Origin: Stieleria magnilauensis
GTDB taxonomy: Bacteria; Planctomycetota; Planctomycetia; Pirellulales; Pirellulaceae
DNA: 64,000 bases
Direction: 5' to 3'
Assembly: GCA_007753675.1 (NCBI GenBank)
Contig: CP036432.1
Coordinates: forward strand, 1,090,394 to 1,154,393
Shown here: positions 44,570 to 52,740 of the stretch, in pieces
Layout: each line of letters opens with the position of its first letter
Numbering within the stretch: position 1 is the first letter of the stretch
Notes under the pieces: model-generated
Database searches by the model: none
What the model saw: only the letters and a program-made list of their open reading frames with translations
Told to the model about the DNA's origin: nothing
Position numbers and translations under genes: made by a program

Positions 44570-44881
44570 GGTGTTGACCCTTTCAGATTCGGGATGGGAT
44601 GGAAATCACGCGGGAGACGTTTACCAAGCGGCACCATCAAGACGATGTTACGGCGTCGGCGCCGAGAAAGAAAATAAAATTCTCAACGAGTCTCTCGAGC
44701 GGTCAGAACCCTTCCCCGGAGCATCATTCTGCCACCGATGATTCTGCCAAACGCTTGCCTGAATCACGCGGCACGTTAGGATAGTGTGAACCGAGGAGGT
44801 GATTTTGTGTCACTTCCGACGCATCGATACTCGCCGGCGAGTCGCAGAGTTTGCGGTCCGTCGCGGGCACCGACCAGTCAG
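44570..44881. other. gap upstream of tmRNA
   Basis: 312 bases. It holds a possible promoter and a mini-ORF with a perfect Shine-Dalgarno that runs into the tmRNA (both listed). Confidence 0.5.
44755..44782 (+). promoter_or_regulatory. possible sigma-70 promoter of tmRNA
   Basis: TTGCCT (44755-44760), a 16-base spacer and TAGGAT (44777-44782). Transcription from here would start near 44789 and give a 5' leader of about 90 bases before the mature tmRNA end. The match is moderate, three or four of six bases in each box. Confidence 0.35.

Positions 44882-44908
<27 letters not shown>
44807..44908 (+). CDS. possible leader mini-ORF with perfect Shine-Dalgarno
   Basis: AGGAGGTGAT (44794-44803) is an almost full complement of the 16S 3' end and is placed ideally before GTG at 44807. 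The frame encodes 33 basic/Ser residues (MSLPTHRYSPASRRVCGPSR...) and ends inside the tmRNA 5' region. It may be a leader peptide, or a by-product of sequence constraint. Confidence 0.25.
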
Positions 44909-45251
<343 letters not shown>

Positions 45252-45255
45252 TCAC

Positions 45256-45292
45256 AAGCCGATTTGCGAGAGATCGCAAATCGGCTTTTTTT
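45256..45292 (+). terminator. rho-independent terminator of tmRNA
   Basis: A perfect 14-base stem (AAGCCGATTTGCGA with TCGCAAATCGGCTT), loop GAGA, followed by T-rich TTTTTTC. Confidence 0.95.
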
Positions 45293-45365
45293 CGTCGATT
45301 CGATGCTGCTGGCCCAATCGTCCGCGACTTTTAATTGCGCGGTTTTGGGTTGCCGTGCGTTGAGG

Positions 45366-47003
45366 CTATGAACCAAGTTGCAACCAGGACGGACGAAGGA
45401 TCATCACCAATCCGAGCACCAGAATGACGGCCCCGCTGAGCAGTTTTAGCCACCTCCCCTCACGCTCTTGCAGTTTGCGGTGCGAAAGCGTCACGACGAC
45501 CACTGCGACCAGCAGCGTATCGTCCAGCATGTAGGCCAGGATATACAGCGATAGAAACGCGTAGTTCTTCCAGGCGGGGTAGTCCTGGATCGTCAGCACT
45601 TGAGTGTACAGAGCCGGCAGCCCGGCCGTGCACAACAGTTCGATCATGTTGACGATCACCGCCAAGACCACCGCGCCGGTCAAGGCCACCGTCAAATACT
45701 TGGCGCTGACGATCTCGCGGACGCGTCGGTACAACCCCGGTTTGCTCGATTCGGGAATCGAAAACGAAAGACCTTTTTTGAACGCAAAAAAGTCTTTGAC
45801 GTTGATCACGCCGATGAACAGCGCCAGGAATCCTAACGCAAGTTGCACCGGTCTGGCGATTCCGATCAACAGGAAAATGTTCAGCCAGGCCGCCATGAAT
45901 GCGAAGTAGGCCAGTCCGCTGATGAAGACGAACGTCCCTGCGATCAGCAGGATCTTGCGGCGGTCTTTGATGTTGACCAACACCGAAAGCAAAAACACCA
46001 ACACCCACATGGCGCAGGGGTTGAATCCGTCCACCAGCCCGATCGCCAAAGTGAACAAGGGCATGCCTAGCTTCGAAGCGCTGACCGGACCCAGCATCGG
46101 AACATCGATCGTATCGCTCGTGACCACTTCTATCGGCGTTTCGCTTTCGCCGGACTGCGACGGCGTGGCTTCCTCGGGAAGCTCCAACAAATCCATCGGG
46201 ATCTCGACGGCGTCATCCTCCTGCTGCGTCGCTTGAGCAACCAGCAGTGCCATCGGCAAGACAGTGGCGTAAGCTTCCAGCTTGCGATCGGTGTCGCCGG
46301 CAAGTTGGAAGCTTGCGCCACTTGTTCGCCGACGGCTCAAGGGTTCTGGCCGTTCCATCCCGGACACGTCCCTGATCAATTGCTCCAGTTGGGCGCCCGT
46401 GCTTTCGTCGCCCTGGTAACCGATCAAGATGCGTCTGGCAAAGTCAATTGTCGGCAACCCCGGCGGGCTGCCGGCTTTGCGACACAGCGTTTCCCACTCT
46501 GTCCTGGCCGTCGCGGATCGATCGACATCATGGATCACGAAACGAATCGCCGGCCACCGTTGTTGCAGGGTCGGCAGAAACGCTTTCAGTTTGCCGCACT
46601 TGGGGCAAGTCGTTCGAGTGTAGAGGTTGGCGGTGAAAAGCTGTTCGATCTCCGGGCCGGTTCGCCTGGCATCGTCGAATCCAAAATACATCCTGTCGCA
46701 GGCGTAAAATGCCGGCAGCAACGGTTTCTCTCGGCCCGCTTGTTTGGACAGTTCGTACAGGCGAATCAGTTGTGTTTTGTCATGCAGCACATCATGAAGA
46801 CGAATGTCCAGCCCGTTGATTCGCTGCTTCAATTGATCGCAATACTCCTGAACCGCATCGGCGGATTCGCGATCGCTGCGGACAAACACATCGAGGCGAA
46901 TTTGATACGTTGCTTGATCGGGCGGAGGGTCGTCGGCGCGTATCCAGGTCAGCGATGCGGACGACCAGAACAGACAGCTCAGTAGCGCAATTCGGAAAGC
47001 CAT
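45366..47003 (-). CDS. thioredoxin-like domain fused to DsbD/CcdA-like transporter
   Basis: A 545-residue protein. A signal peptide (FRIALLSCLFWSSASLTWIR, then ADD) precedes a thioredoxin-like region with CPKC (about 137-140) and a second redox-like domain. A linker (about 235-305) contains a REP-like insertion. The C-terminal membrane domain (about 310-540, about eight helices) has FNPC and CTAGLP, the paired cysteines of the DsbD/CcdA core. It probably carries electrons across the inner membrane to envelope thiol proteins. ATG at 47003 is chosen; an in-frame ATG at 47018 is close. Confidence 0.85.
   Translation of the reverse strand: MAFRIALLSCLFWSSASLTWIRADDPPPDQATYQIRLDVFVRSDRESADAVQEYCDQLKQRINGLDIRLHDVLHDKTQLIRLYELSKQAGREKPLLPAFYACDRMYFGFDDARRTGPEIEQLFTANLYTRTTCPKCGKLKAFLPTLQQRWPAIRFVIHDVDRSATARTEWETLCRKAGSPPGLPTIDFARRILIGYQGDESTGAQLEQLIRDVSGMERPEPLSRRRTSGASFQLAGDTDRKLEAYATVLPMALLVAQATQQEDDAVEIPMDLLELPEEATPSQSGESETPIEVVTSDTIDVPMLGPVSASKLGMPLFTLAIGLVDGFNPCAMWVLVFLLSVLVNIKDRRKILLIAGTFVFISGLAYFAFMAAWLNIFLLIGIARPVQLALGFLALFIGVINVKDFFAFKKGLSFSIPESSKPGLYRRVREIVSAKYLTVALTGAVVLAVIVNMIELLCTAGLPALYTQVLTIQDYPAWKNYAFLSLYILAYMLDDTLLVAVVVVTLSHRKLQEREGRWLKLLSGAVILVLGLVMILRPSWLQLGS
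46263..46322. repeat. REP-like palindrome inside the DsbD-like gene
   Basis: Two 23-base arms (46263-46285 and 46300-46322) are inverted copies with two mismatches; each contains AAGCTTCCA. They lie between the thioredoxin and membrane domains and are translated in frame (SGASFQLAGDTDRKLEAYAT). A related half-element AGTGGCGTCCGCTTCCAGCT lies between genes at about 43250-43272. Confidence 0.85.
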
Positions 47004-47105
47004 GGTTGATCGGCCCATGATGCGTGTTGGAAATCGGTAGCCCCTCTCCACACACACTCTCGGTGCACGACGCATACCAATGGCGTGCTTCCAATCGTCA
47101 CAGGC

Positions 47106-47750
47106 TCAGGCTGACTCTTCAGCTTTAGCGCGAAGGTTGGCGACCGAGTAACGTCGCGTCGGTTTGGAATACAGCGTTCGCTGCGCGTACTCGTCGTCGG
47201 GCTGTTTGCACCGCTGAATGAACTCTACAAACTGTTCGACAAACAGGTCGACCTGCTTCCAATTGGTGAACTCATAATCAAAACGCGTGTCGGTCGGACC
47301 GCCCCCTTTCTTGACGACCAACTGCACCAGTTTGCGTTTCAGCCAGTTGTACTTGGAATAGGTCAACGCGCCGGCGAAATGCGTCGTCAACAAGGGGTTC
47401 CAATCCGTCTCGTGCAAATAGGCTTCGGTGATCTTTCGAATCTCATCCTGTTCACTTTCGTCGTTGCTGAGGATGCCCAGGCTGACCGAAAAAAACGCCG
47501 ACGGCATTTCGTGCAGGATGTCGCGAAACTGTTTGAGATACTCCGCCAGACGGACGTCGTAGTGGGAGTAGTGAATCGGGGAGCCGACGATGACCGCGTC
47601 GTAGGCATCCAGCGCGATCGGCCGATTGGGACCGACTGCAATGTTGTGCCGGTCCGATGCAATGCCTTGCGCGGCTAATCGTTCGGAGATGCGACGGGCG
47701 ATTTTTTCGGTTTGGCCTTCGTCAGTCGCAAAGAGAATCAAAGTCCGCAT
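47106..47750 (-). CDS. flavodoxin-fold protein, HemG-like
   Basis: A 214-residue protein with a flavodoxin fold: 'TLILFATDEGQTEKIARRIS' (FMN phosphate loop, T/S-x-x-G-x-T, about 3-22), 'YDAVIVGSPIHYSHYDVRLA' (about 49-69) and 'AFFSVSLGILSND' (about 84-97). These match protoporphyrinogen IX dehydrogenase HemG and related NAD(P)H:quinone-type flavoproteins. C-terminal 'DYEFTNWKQVDLFVEQFVEF' is as in HemG. The exact substrate is not certain. It precedes the DsbD-like gene (103 bases between) in the same direction. Confidence 0.8.
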   Translation of the reverse strand: MRTLILFATDEGQTEKIARRISERLAAQGIASDRHNIAVGPNRPIALDAYDAVIVGSPIHYSHYDVRLAEYLKQFRDILHEMPSAFFSVSLGILSNDESEQDEIRKITEAYLHETDWNPLLTTHFAGALTYSKYNWLKRKLVQLVVKKGGGPTDTRFDYEFTNWKQVDLFVEQFVEFIQRCKQPDDEYAQRTLYSKPTRRYSVANLRAKAEESA

Positions 47751-47780
47751 TCAACCTGTCCTTGCCGGAGCGTTGAGACG

Positions 47781-47909
47781 TTAAAGCATCGCGGTGAGCG
47801 TTCCGGACACCGTTTTTGCGAAGATCAACAGCGACATGATGGCGATCACGATCACCGATATCCAAAAAACCTTTTCGTGCGGAGAGTCCTTCCAATCGAT
47901 TCGACTCAT
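47781..47909 (-). CDS. small single-helix membrane protein
   Basis: A 42-residue peptide with a charged start (SRIDWKDSPHEK) and one membrane helix (VFWISVIVIAIMSLLIFAKT). A weak ribosome site (AAGGCAG) is upstream. It lies 30 bases before the flavodoxin gene in the same direction, so co-transcription is likely. Unknown role. A longer upstream frame adds basic residues of no known use. Confidence 0.5.
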   Translation of the reverse strand: MSRIDWKDSPHEKVFWISVIVIAIMSLLIFAKTVSGTLTAML

Positions 47910-48047
47910 CGTTCTGCCTTGGGTTTTAAAGACCAGCGTGCTCGGTTCCACGCTTTTCGAACGCTTTGACACGACGCTAGGAATTTGCAGAATGCATCTT
48001 CTGTGCCAAGTCCGCCGTGTCGCGATTGACCGTCACATCGTGCAACA

Positions 48048-48533
48048 TTGTCGCGCGTTTGTCGCGGATTGGCCATTTTCGCACACTCCGTCCACGAGGC
48101 CGTTCGATTGCTTTGGATCCTGATTGTCGCGCAGTTTCTGCTCGCCGCGGTGCTCGTTTTGTCCGCCCGCTGGTCGCCGCTGCCCGTCGTGACCTTGATG
48201 ATCGCCGCGCCGGGGATCGGCTTGGCGGTTTGGGCGTGGGCGAAAGTGGGATGGCGGAAAATTCGAATCCACCCGGCGGCGACCGAGCAGACAGAGTTGC
48301 TCACTGACGGGCCGTACGCAATCGTGCGTCACCCGATGTACGCGGGATTGCTGTGGTTTACCGCTGCGTTGCTGTTGACCCCGCTGGTGTGGTGGCGGGT
48401 GGTCAGTTGGGTCGCGCTGCTCGTCGTCCTGTACGCCAAATCTGCGCACGAGGAGCAATCGATGCGCGAGCGGTTTGACGGCTACCAGGCCTACCAGAAC
48501 AGGGTGGGGCGTCTGTTTCCGGTGCGCCGGTAA
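48048..48533 (+). CDS. isoprenylcysteine methyltransferase-like membrane protein
   Basis: A 161-residue membrane protein with about four helices and the ICMT/PEMT-type motif 'LLTDGPYAIVRHPMYAGLLW' (about 84-103), with R-H-P-x-Y and a downstream E-E ('YAKSAHEEQSMRERFDGYQA' then Y). These bind S-adenosylmethionine at the membrane. In bacteria the methyl acceptor is usually unknown. The N-terminal start is uncertain: TTG at 48048 opens the frame, and an alternative TTG lies at 48069. Confidence 0.78.
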   Translation: MSRVCRGLAIFAHSVHEAVRLLWILIVAQFLLAAVLVLSARWSPLPVVTLMIAAPGIGLAVWAWAKVGWRKIRIHPAATEQTELLTDGPYAIVRHPMYAGLLWFTAALLLTPLVWWRVVSWVALLVVLYAKSAHEEQSMRERFDGYQAYQNRVGRLFPVRR

Positions 48534-48705
48534 CCGGATGAACCATTCTTGGTCGCGACGCCTGGCGTGATCGCCGCCGCGGTTAGCGTCCGATCAGCGG
48601 TGGTGTCGCGCCCAACGGCACGAAGTCTGCTGGTGTATAATCAAGCCGACCCGACGGTGTTTTCTGGTGACGATCCTAGGACCACGGAACTGCAGGCGGT
48701 GTGTC

Positions 48706-49650
48706 ATGGATAATGCGGAGTCTCCATCCTCAAATTCGTCCCTTTCGTCCGTCGACGATCCTGCCGAGCGGCGACGCGTCGGGTTGGACGAAAACAGGCG
48801 GATCGCAAATCATCTCGGCGAGATCGCCAGTTTGCTGGAATCGCAACACGCCAGCGAATTCCGTGTGTCGGCCTACCGCAAGGCGGCCGGCACGTTGTTG
48901 AACCTTCAAACCCCCGTGCGATGGATTGACCAGAAGCATGGGATCGAGGGCTTGATTCGAATCGAGACGGTCGGGCAATCGATCGCGAGTCTGATCGACC
49001 AGTATTTGAGAACCGGTCGAGTCCCGCTGCTGGATCGGTTGCGTGGTGAGGCGACCGCGGAAAGGATCTTTACGACATTGCCCACGATCGGTCCCGAACT
49101 GGCCCATCGAATCTATGACGCGCTGCACGTGGAAACACTTCCCGAACTGTACAACGCGGCGATCCACGGCAAACTCGGTCAGGTCCCCGGGATTGGGCGG
49201 AAACGGGCCGCCGCGATTCAAGAGGTGCTGGCTGAACGATTGCGGCGAAACCCCAGTCCGATGACGCCCTTGTATCCGCAGACAGATCGTTCGATTCCGG
49301 TTGCCGAGATCTTGGACGTCGACGCCGAGTACCGTCGCAAAGCAGAACAGGACAAACTGCCCAAGGTCGCGCCCACCAAATTCAATCCCGGCGGTGTCGC
49401 CTGGTTGCCGATCTTGCACACCCAGCGTGACGACCGCCACTACACCGCCTTGTATTCCAACTCGGCACGCGCGCATGAATTGAACACGACGAAGGATTGG
49501 GTGGTGATCTACCGTGACGACGACCAACAGCACGGCCGCTGGACGGTGATCACGTCCCAGTTCGGGAAACTACACGGATGCCGAATCATTCGAGGCCGCG
49601 AAGACGAATGCCGCGACATCTATCTGAGGTCCCAGCAACGAAACCAGTAG
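48706..49650 (+). CDS. PolX-type helix-hairpin-helix protein without polymerase core
   Basis: A 314-residue protein. The N-terminal half (about 25-180) has the PolX 8-kDa/HhH layout: 'NRRIANHLGEIASLLESQHA' then 'SEFRVSAYRKAAGTL', 'TVGQSIASLIDQYLRTGRVP', 'LPTIGPELAHRIYDAL' and 'LGQVPGIGRKRAAAIQEVLA'. The nucleotidyltransferase palm is absent. In its place is a C-terminal beta-rich domain (about 215-310): 'WLPILHTQRDDRHYTALYSN' then 'SARAHELNTTKDWVVIYRDD'. I recall similar HhH proteins in other phyla; their function is unknown. It probably binds DNA. Confidence 0.75.
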   Translation: MDNAESPSSNSSLSSVDDPAERRRVGLDENRRIANHLGEIASLLESQHASEFRVSAYRKAAGTLLNLQTPVRWIDQKHGIEGLIRIETVGQSIASLIDQYLRTGRVPLLDRLRGEATAERIFTTLPTIGPELAHRIYDALHVETLPELYNAAIHGKLGQVPGIGRKRAAAIQEVLAERLRRNPSPMTPLYPQTDRSIPVAEILDVDAEYRRKAEQDKLPKVAPTKFNPGGVAWLPILHTQRDDRHYTALYSNSARAHELNTTKDWVVIYRDDDQQHGRWTVITSQFGKLHGCRIIRGREDECRDIYLRSQQRNQ

Positions 49651-49673
49651 CGTCCAAAGCCGTGCTTCAGTGG

Positions 49674-50129
49674 TTAATAATATGGCACGAAGGGCGTCGG
49701 CACGTAGATCTCCACTTCGTAATGCTGTTGCAAGAACGTGACCAGATCCGCCAATTGCGTCACCGTCATTTCGTCATTGTACGACCGCATCTTGGAAACC
49801 TCGCCCTCTTGGATCTCGTCGGATTTGTAACCGAGCGCGAAGCGGTGGGACGGGTTGATGATGGACGTCACGAGGTCTCCGTAGGTCACCACGTATCCCT
49901 TTTTGCCACCCAGGGCGACCGTCGTCACGTCTTCGGACACGCTGGCGTCCAACTCCACTCCGTCCACCGTGTGACACCCGTTGCACTGCAACGCCACAAA
50001 CGTCGCCTTACCACGTTCGGCATCGCCTTCGGGCAACGTGAACCCCCAGCCGGACTTTGGATTCGGCGTGCATCCAACTAGCGCCGACAAAAAAAGCACG
50101 CCCAACGCAGTTTTGAATGACTTGATCAT
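49674..50129 (-). CDS. monoheme cytochrome c lipoprotein
   Basis: A 151-residue lipoprotein with a signal ending in LVGC (about residue 20) and one haem motif CNGCH (about 50-54) with 'GKATFVALQ' before it. Met ligand candidate 'VSKMRSYNDEMTVTQLADLV' (about 113). 'YGDLVTSIINPSHRFALGYK' resembles SorB/SoxX-type small cytochromes. It would carry electrons in the periplasm, anchored to a membrane. The partner is unknown. The upstream frame extension lacks a signal and is excluded. Confidence 0.85.
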   Translation of the reverse strand: MIKSFKTALGVLFLSALVGCTPNPKSGWGFTLPEGDAERGKATFVALQCNGCHTVDGVELDASVSEDVTTVALGGKKGYVVTYGDLVTSIINPSHRFALGYKSDEIQEGEVSKMRSYNDEMTVTQLADLVTFLQQHYEVEIYVPTPFVPYY

Positions 50130-50347
50130 CGATCGATTTCGATTGGGGAAAGACCTCGAACCGTAACAGACCAAGCACAATCGCAAGCGTTGTGCCAACC
50201 GTGATGTCGTGCTTTCTGACGCAGCGTTTGGCCGGTGACGCACACTTCGCGAAATGGTGTGCGTTACCGCTCAGTACGCTTTGGCCAGATCGGTCAAAGC
50301 GATGGACGGAAAATGAGTGGGACCCGACGTTTGTTTTCCGTTGGTTA

Positions 50348-51832
50348 CTAAATGACCAACGTCATGCCCAGCACCAGACTCTCTTGCACCACATCCCGAT
50401 CGCTAACGGTTGTGATGTCGATCAGCGGGGCAAAGCCCGAACTGCGGACGTATTCAGCCGACACGCTGCAATAGCCGTTCAGGTGGCGGAAATAGCCGAT
50501 CACCAACTGGCGATTGAATTCAAATTCTGAGCCGTCGGAGCCCTGGTCACCCGCACTCCAGCTGACACTGACGTACTGCGGGCAGGTGTCCCGATCGATC
50601 CAATAGGCGGCTTCGGTTCGATAGGCGCTGACCAATGTTCCGGTGACCGGCCAGGGATGGGTGGTCGAAACAAATTCTCCCGCCAAGGACAATCGGCCCT
50701 TGTCGATACGGCCGTTGACGTTCCATCCGCTGTTGTAATCGGACCCGAATTGGTTCGACTCCAAATGCTCGGCACTGAAACCGTCATAGATGGTTCCGAG
50801 TAGGAATCCGACGCCCAGTTGGACCGAGTGTGTGGAGGAGTCTCCGGTATGCCAAGTCGCGTTGGCCGCCAGGTTGTTCAGTTTGCCGCGCTCGGGCGAA
50901 TCATTCAGACGGATTCCGCGGCCACCGTTGATTGCCGCCGCGGTCAGGTCCCAGCGTTGATCGTGGTATCCGATGCCGACGCCTTCTGCCAACGCGGCGA
51001 AATAGTGCCAAGTGACGGCCTGGGTGAACGGGCTGAGCGTGCTGAAATCGCCAAAGCCGACATTTTTCTTGCCGAGATAGAAGTAGAACGGCGAAACGTC
51101 CAGATCACCGATCAAAGCGTACGCCTGTCTGACTTGCAGGCTGCCCTGTTTGAAATCACCGAAGCTGAAGACGTCGGAAAACAATAGTTCTCCGTGGACG
51201 CTGACCGTGGGCGCGACATACGCGGTCGCGTGCGCGTTGGCTTGCAGCATCCGCGCGTCGGTGGCTGTTTTGCCGCTGAAATCCGTCGGAAATCGGCCCA
51301 GGTAAGGAAACTTGTTTTCTGTGTTGGTCGTCGCCGCCAGAAACGAAAGCCGTGCCTGGCCGCCGACAACCACGGCGGGCGACGTCGATCCGAATTGCCG
51401 GCGGTGATGCAGCAGATGCCGTTCTTTGTCCGTCTGTCGGTTCTGGAAATCGAGCATCTGCTGGGTCAATCTGCCGTTGAGCCGCAACCAGTGCCGAGAC
51501 GCGGATCGCTCAGCGGTCGACCATCGCTGGCTGACCGGTGCGCTGACCGGTGCGATTTCCGGTGCGATTTCCGGTGCGCTGACCGGTGCGATTTCCGTCA
51601 CCGGATCCAACTCGACGTCCGCCTCCCAGTCCGCTGGTTCTGCACCACCGTGCGTAGGAGCGGGCTGCGCGATCGCACACGTCGCGGTCAAAAACGGCCC
51701 GGTCAAAAACGAGACCGCGATCCACAACAGCATGAAACGACCGGTGGTGGCAGCGCCGCAACAGCGGGGCAGGCTTTTCACCTCGCTGTCGGCTGGTTGA
51801 TGCCGGCCGAACGATCCGTGTCGATTCCCCAT
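50348..51832 (-). CDS. outer-membrane beta-barrel porin, LbtU-like
   Basis: A 494-residue exported protein. A signal (about 35-55, MLLWIAVSFLTGPFLTATCA) follows a basic N-terminal extension. A short tetrapeptide repeat (EIAP/VSAP, six units) and a coiled-coil-like segment ('MLDFQNRQTDKERHLLHHRR') precede about 12-16 amphipathic beta strands ending in aromatic residues (…LVLGMTLVI). 'KFPYLGRFPTDFSGKTATDA' and 'YFYLGKKNVGFGDFSTLSPF' resemble LbtU-type siderophore porins. The family call is moderate; TTG at 51892 is an alternative start. Confidence 0.7.
   Translation of the reverse strand: MGNRHGSFGRHQPADSEVKSLPRCCGAATTGRFMLLWIAVSFLTGPFLTATCAIAQPAPTHGGAEPADWEADVELDPVTEIAPVSAPEIAPEIAPVSAPVSQRWSTAERSASRHWLRLNGRLTQQMLDFQNRQTDKERHLLHHRRQFGSTSPAVVVGGQARLSFLAATTNTENKFPYLGRFPTDFSGKTATDARMLQANAHATAYVAPTVSVHGELLFSDVFSFGDFKQGSLQVRQAYALIGDLDVSPFYFYLGKKNVGFGDFSTLSPFTQAVTWHYFAALAEGVGIGYHDQRWDLTAAAINGGRGIRLNDSPERGKLNNLAANATWHTGDSSTHSVQLGVGFLLGTIYDGFSAEHLESNQFGSDYNSGWNVNGRIDKGRLSLAGEFVSTTHPWPVTGTLVSAYRTEAAYWIDRDTCPQYVSVSWSAGDQGSDGSEFEFNRQLVIGYFRHLNGYCSVSAEYVRSSGFAPLIDITTVSDRDVVQESLVLGMTLVI
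51530..51597. repeat. 12-base tandem repeat in the porin gene
   Basis: About six units of GCTGACCGGTGC or GATTTCCGGTGC in a row, encoding alternating VSAP and EIAP on the minus strand just after the signal peptide. Such arrays expand and shrink by slippage in steps of four residues. Confidence 0.8.
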
Positions 51833-52005
51833 CGGCTTATCCGCTATAAAAAGGCGTGTCCATTTTCGGCTCGATCGCAATAACGCCGTCAATCACATGC
51901 GTGCCCGACGCGTATCGAATGAATCGGTTGGGACGACTTTGCAGGTTAGGATACTTTTCCGGCCGGCAGCATTTCTCAATCAAAACGCGGCCTTTGACAC
52001 AGACT

Positions 52006-52737
52006 ATGAGCGCAACAAAGGTCCAGACCGATAAAACCAGCGTGTTTCACGCCATCGACATCGCCAAGATCTATCAGATGGGCGAAGTGCAAGTGCACGC
52101 GCTGCGCGGGGTCAGCCTTGAGCTTTACGAAGGCGAATTCGTCGTGCTGCTGGGGGCATCGGGCAGCGGAAAGTCGACGCTGCTGAACATCCTGGGCGGT
52201 TTGGACTCGCCCACGTCAGGAACGGTTCATTACCTGGATCACGAACTGACCGCCAGTGATGCCTCCGAGCTGACGCGTTATCGCCGCGACAACGTCGGTT
52301 TCGTGTTTCAGTTTTACAACCTGATTCCCAGTTTGACGGCTCGTGAAAACGTTGAATTGATCACCGAGATCGCCACGTCGCCGATGGACGCAATGGATGC
52401 GTTGGATCTGGTGGGATTAAAGCCCCGCGCCGACCACTTTCCCGCTCAGCTTTCCGGGGGAGAGCAGCAGCGCGTCGCGATTGCTCGGGCGATCGCGAAG
52501 AATCCGAACGTGTTGCTGTGCGACGAACCGACCGGCGCGTTGGACGTGCAAACGGGGATCGTGGTGTTGCAAGCGATCGGGCAGATCAATCGACAGTTGG
52601 GGACCACCACCGCGGTCATCACACACAACGCGGAGATCGCCAAAATGGCCGACCGGGTGATCCTGTTGTCCGACGGTCACATCGCCGGCATCGAAACCAA
52701 CTCGACCAAGGTCGCGGCGCAGGACCTGAGGTGGTGA
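52006..52737 (+). CDS. MacB/LolD-type ABC transporter ATP-binding protein
   Basis: A 243-residue ATPase: Walker A '[11 protein letters not shown]' (about 47-57), Q-loop '[20 protein letters not shown]' (about 103), signature 'LSGGEQQR' (about 147), Walker B 'VLLCDEPTG' (about 167) and H-loop 'AVITHNAEI'. The '[17 protein letters not shown]' opening is typical of MacB/LolD proteins. It partners the FtsX-type permease that starts three bases after its stop. A longer upstream frame is not needed; ATG at 52006 gives the expected length. Confidence 0.95.
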   Translation: MSATKVQTDKTSVFHAIDIAKIYQMGEVQVHALRGVSLELYEGEFVVLLGASGSGKSTLLNILGGLDSPTSGTVHYLDHELTASDASELTRYRRDNVGFVFQFYNLIPSLTARENVELITEIATSPMDAMDALDLVGLKPRADHFPAQLSGGEQQRVAIARAIAKNPNVLLCDEPTGALDVQTGIVVLQAIGQINRQLGTTTAVITHNAEIAKMADRVILLSDGHIAGIETNSTKVAAQDLRW

Positions 52738-52740
52738 GCG

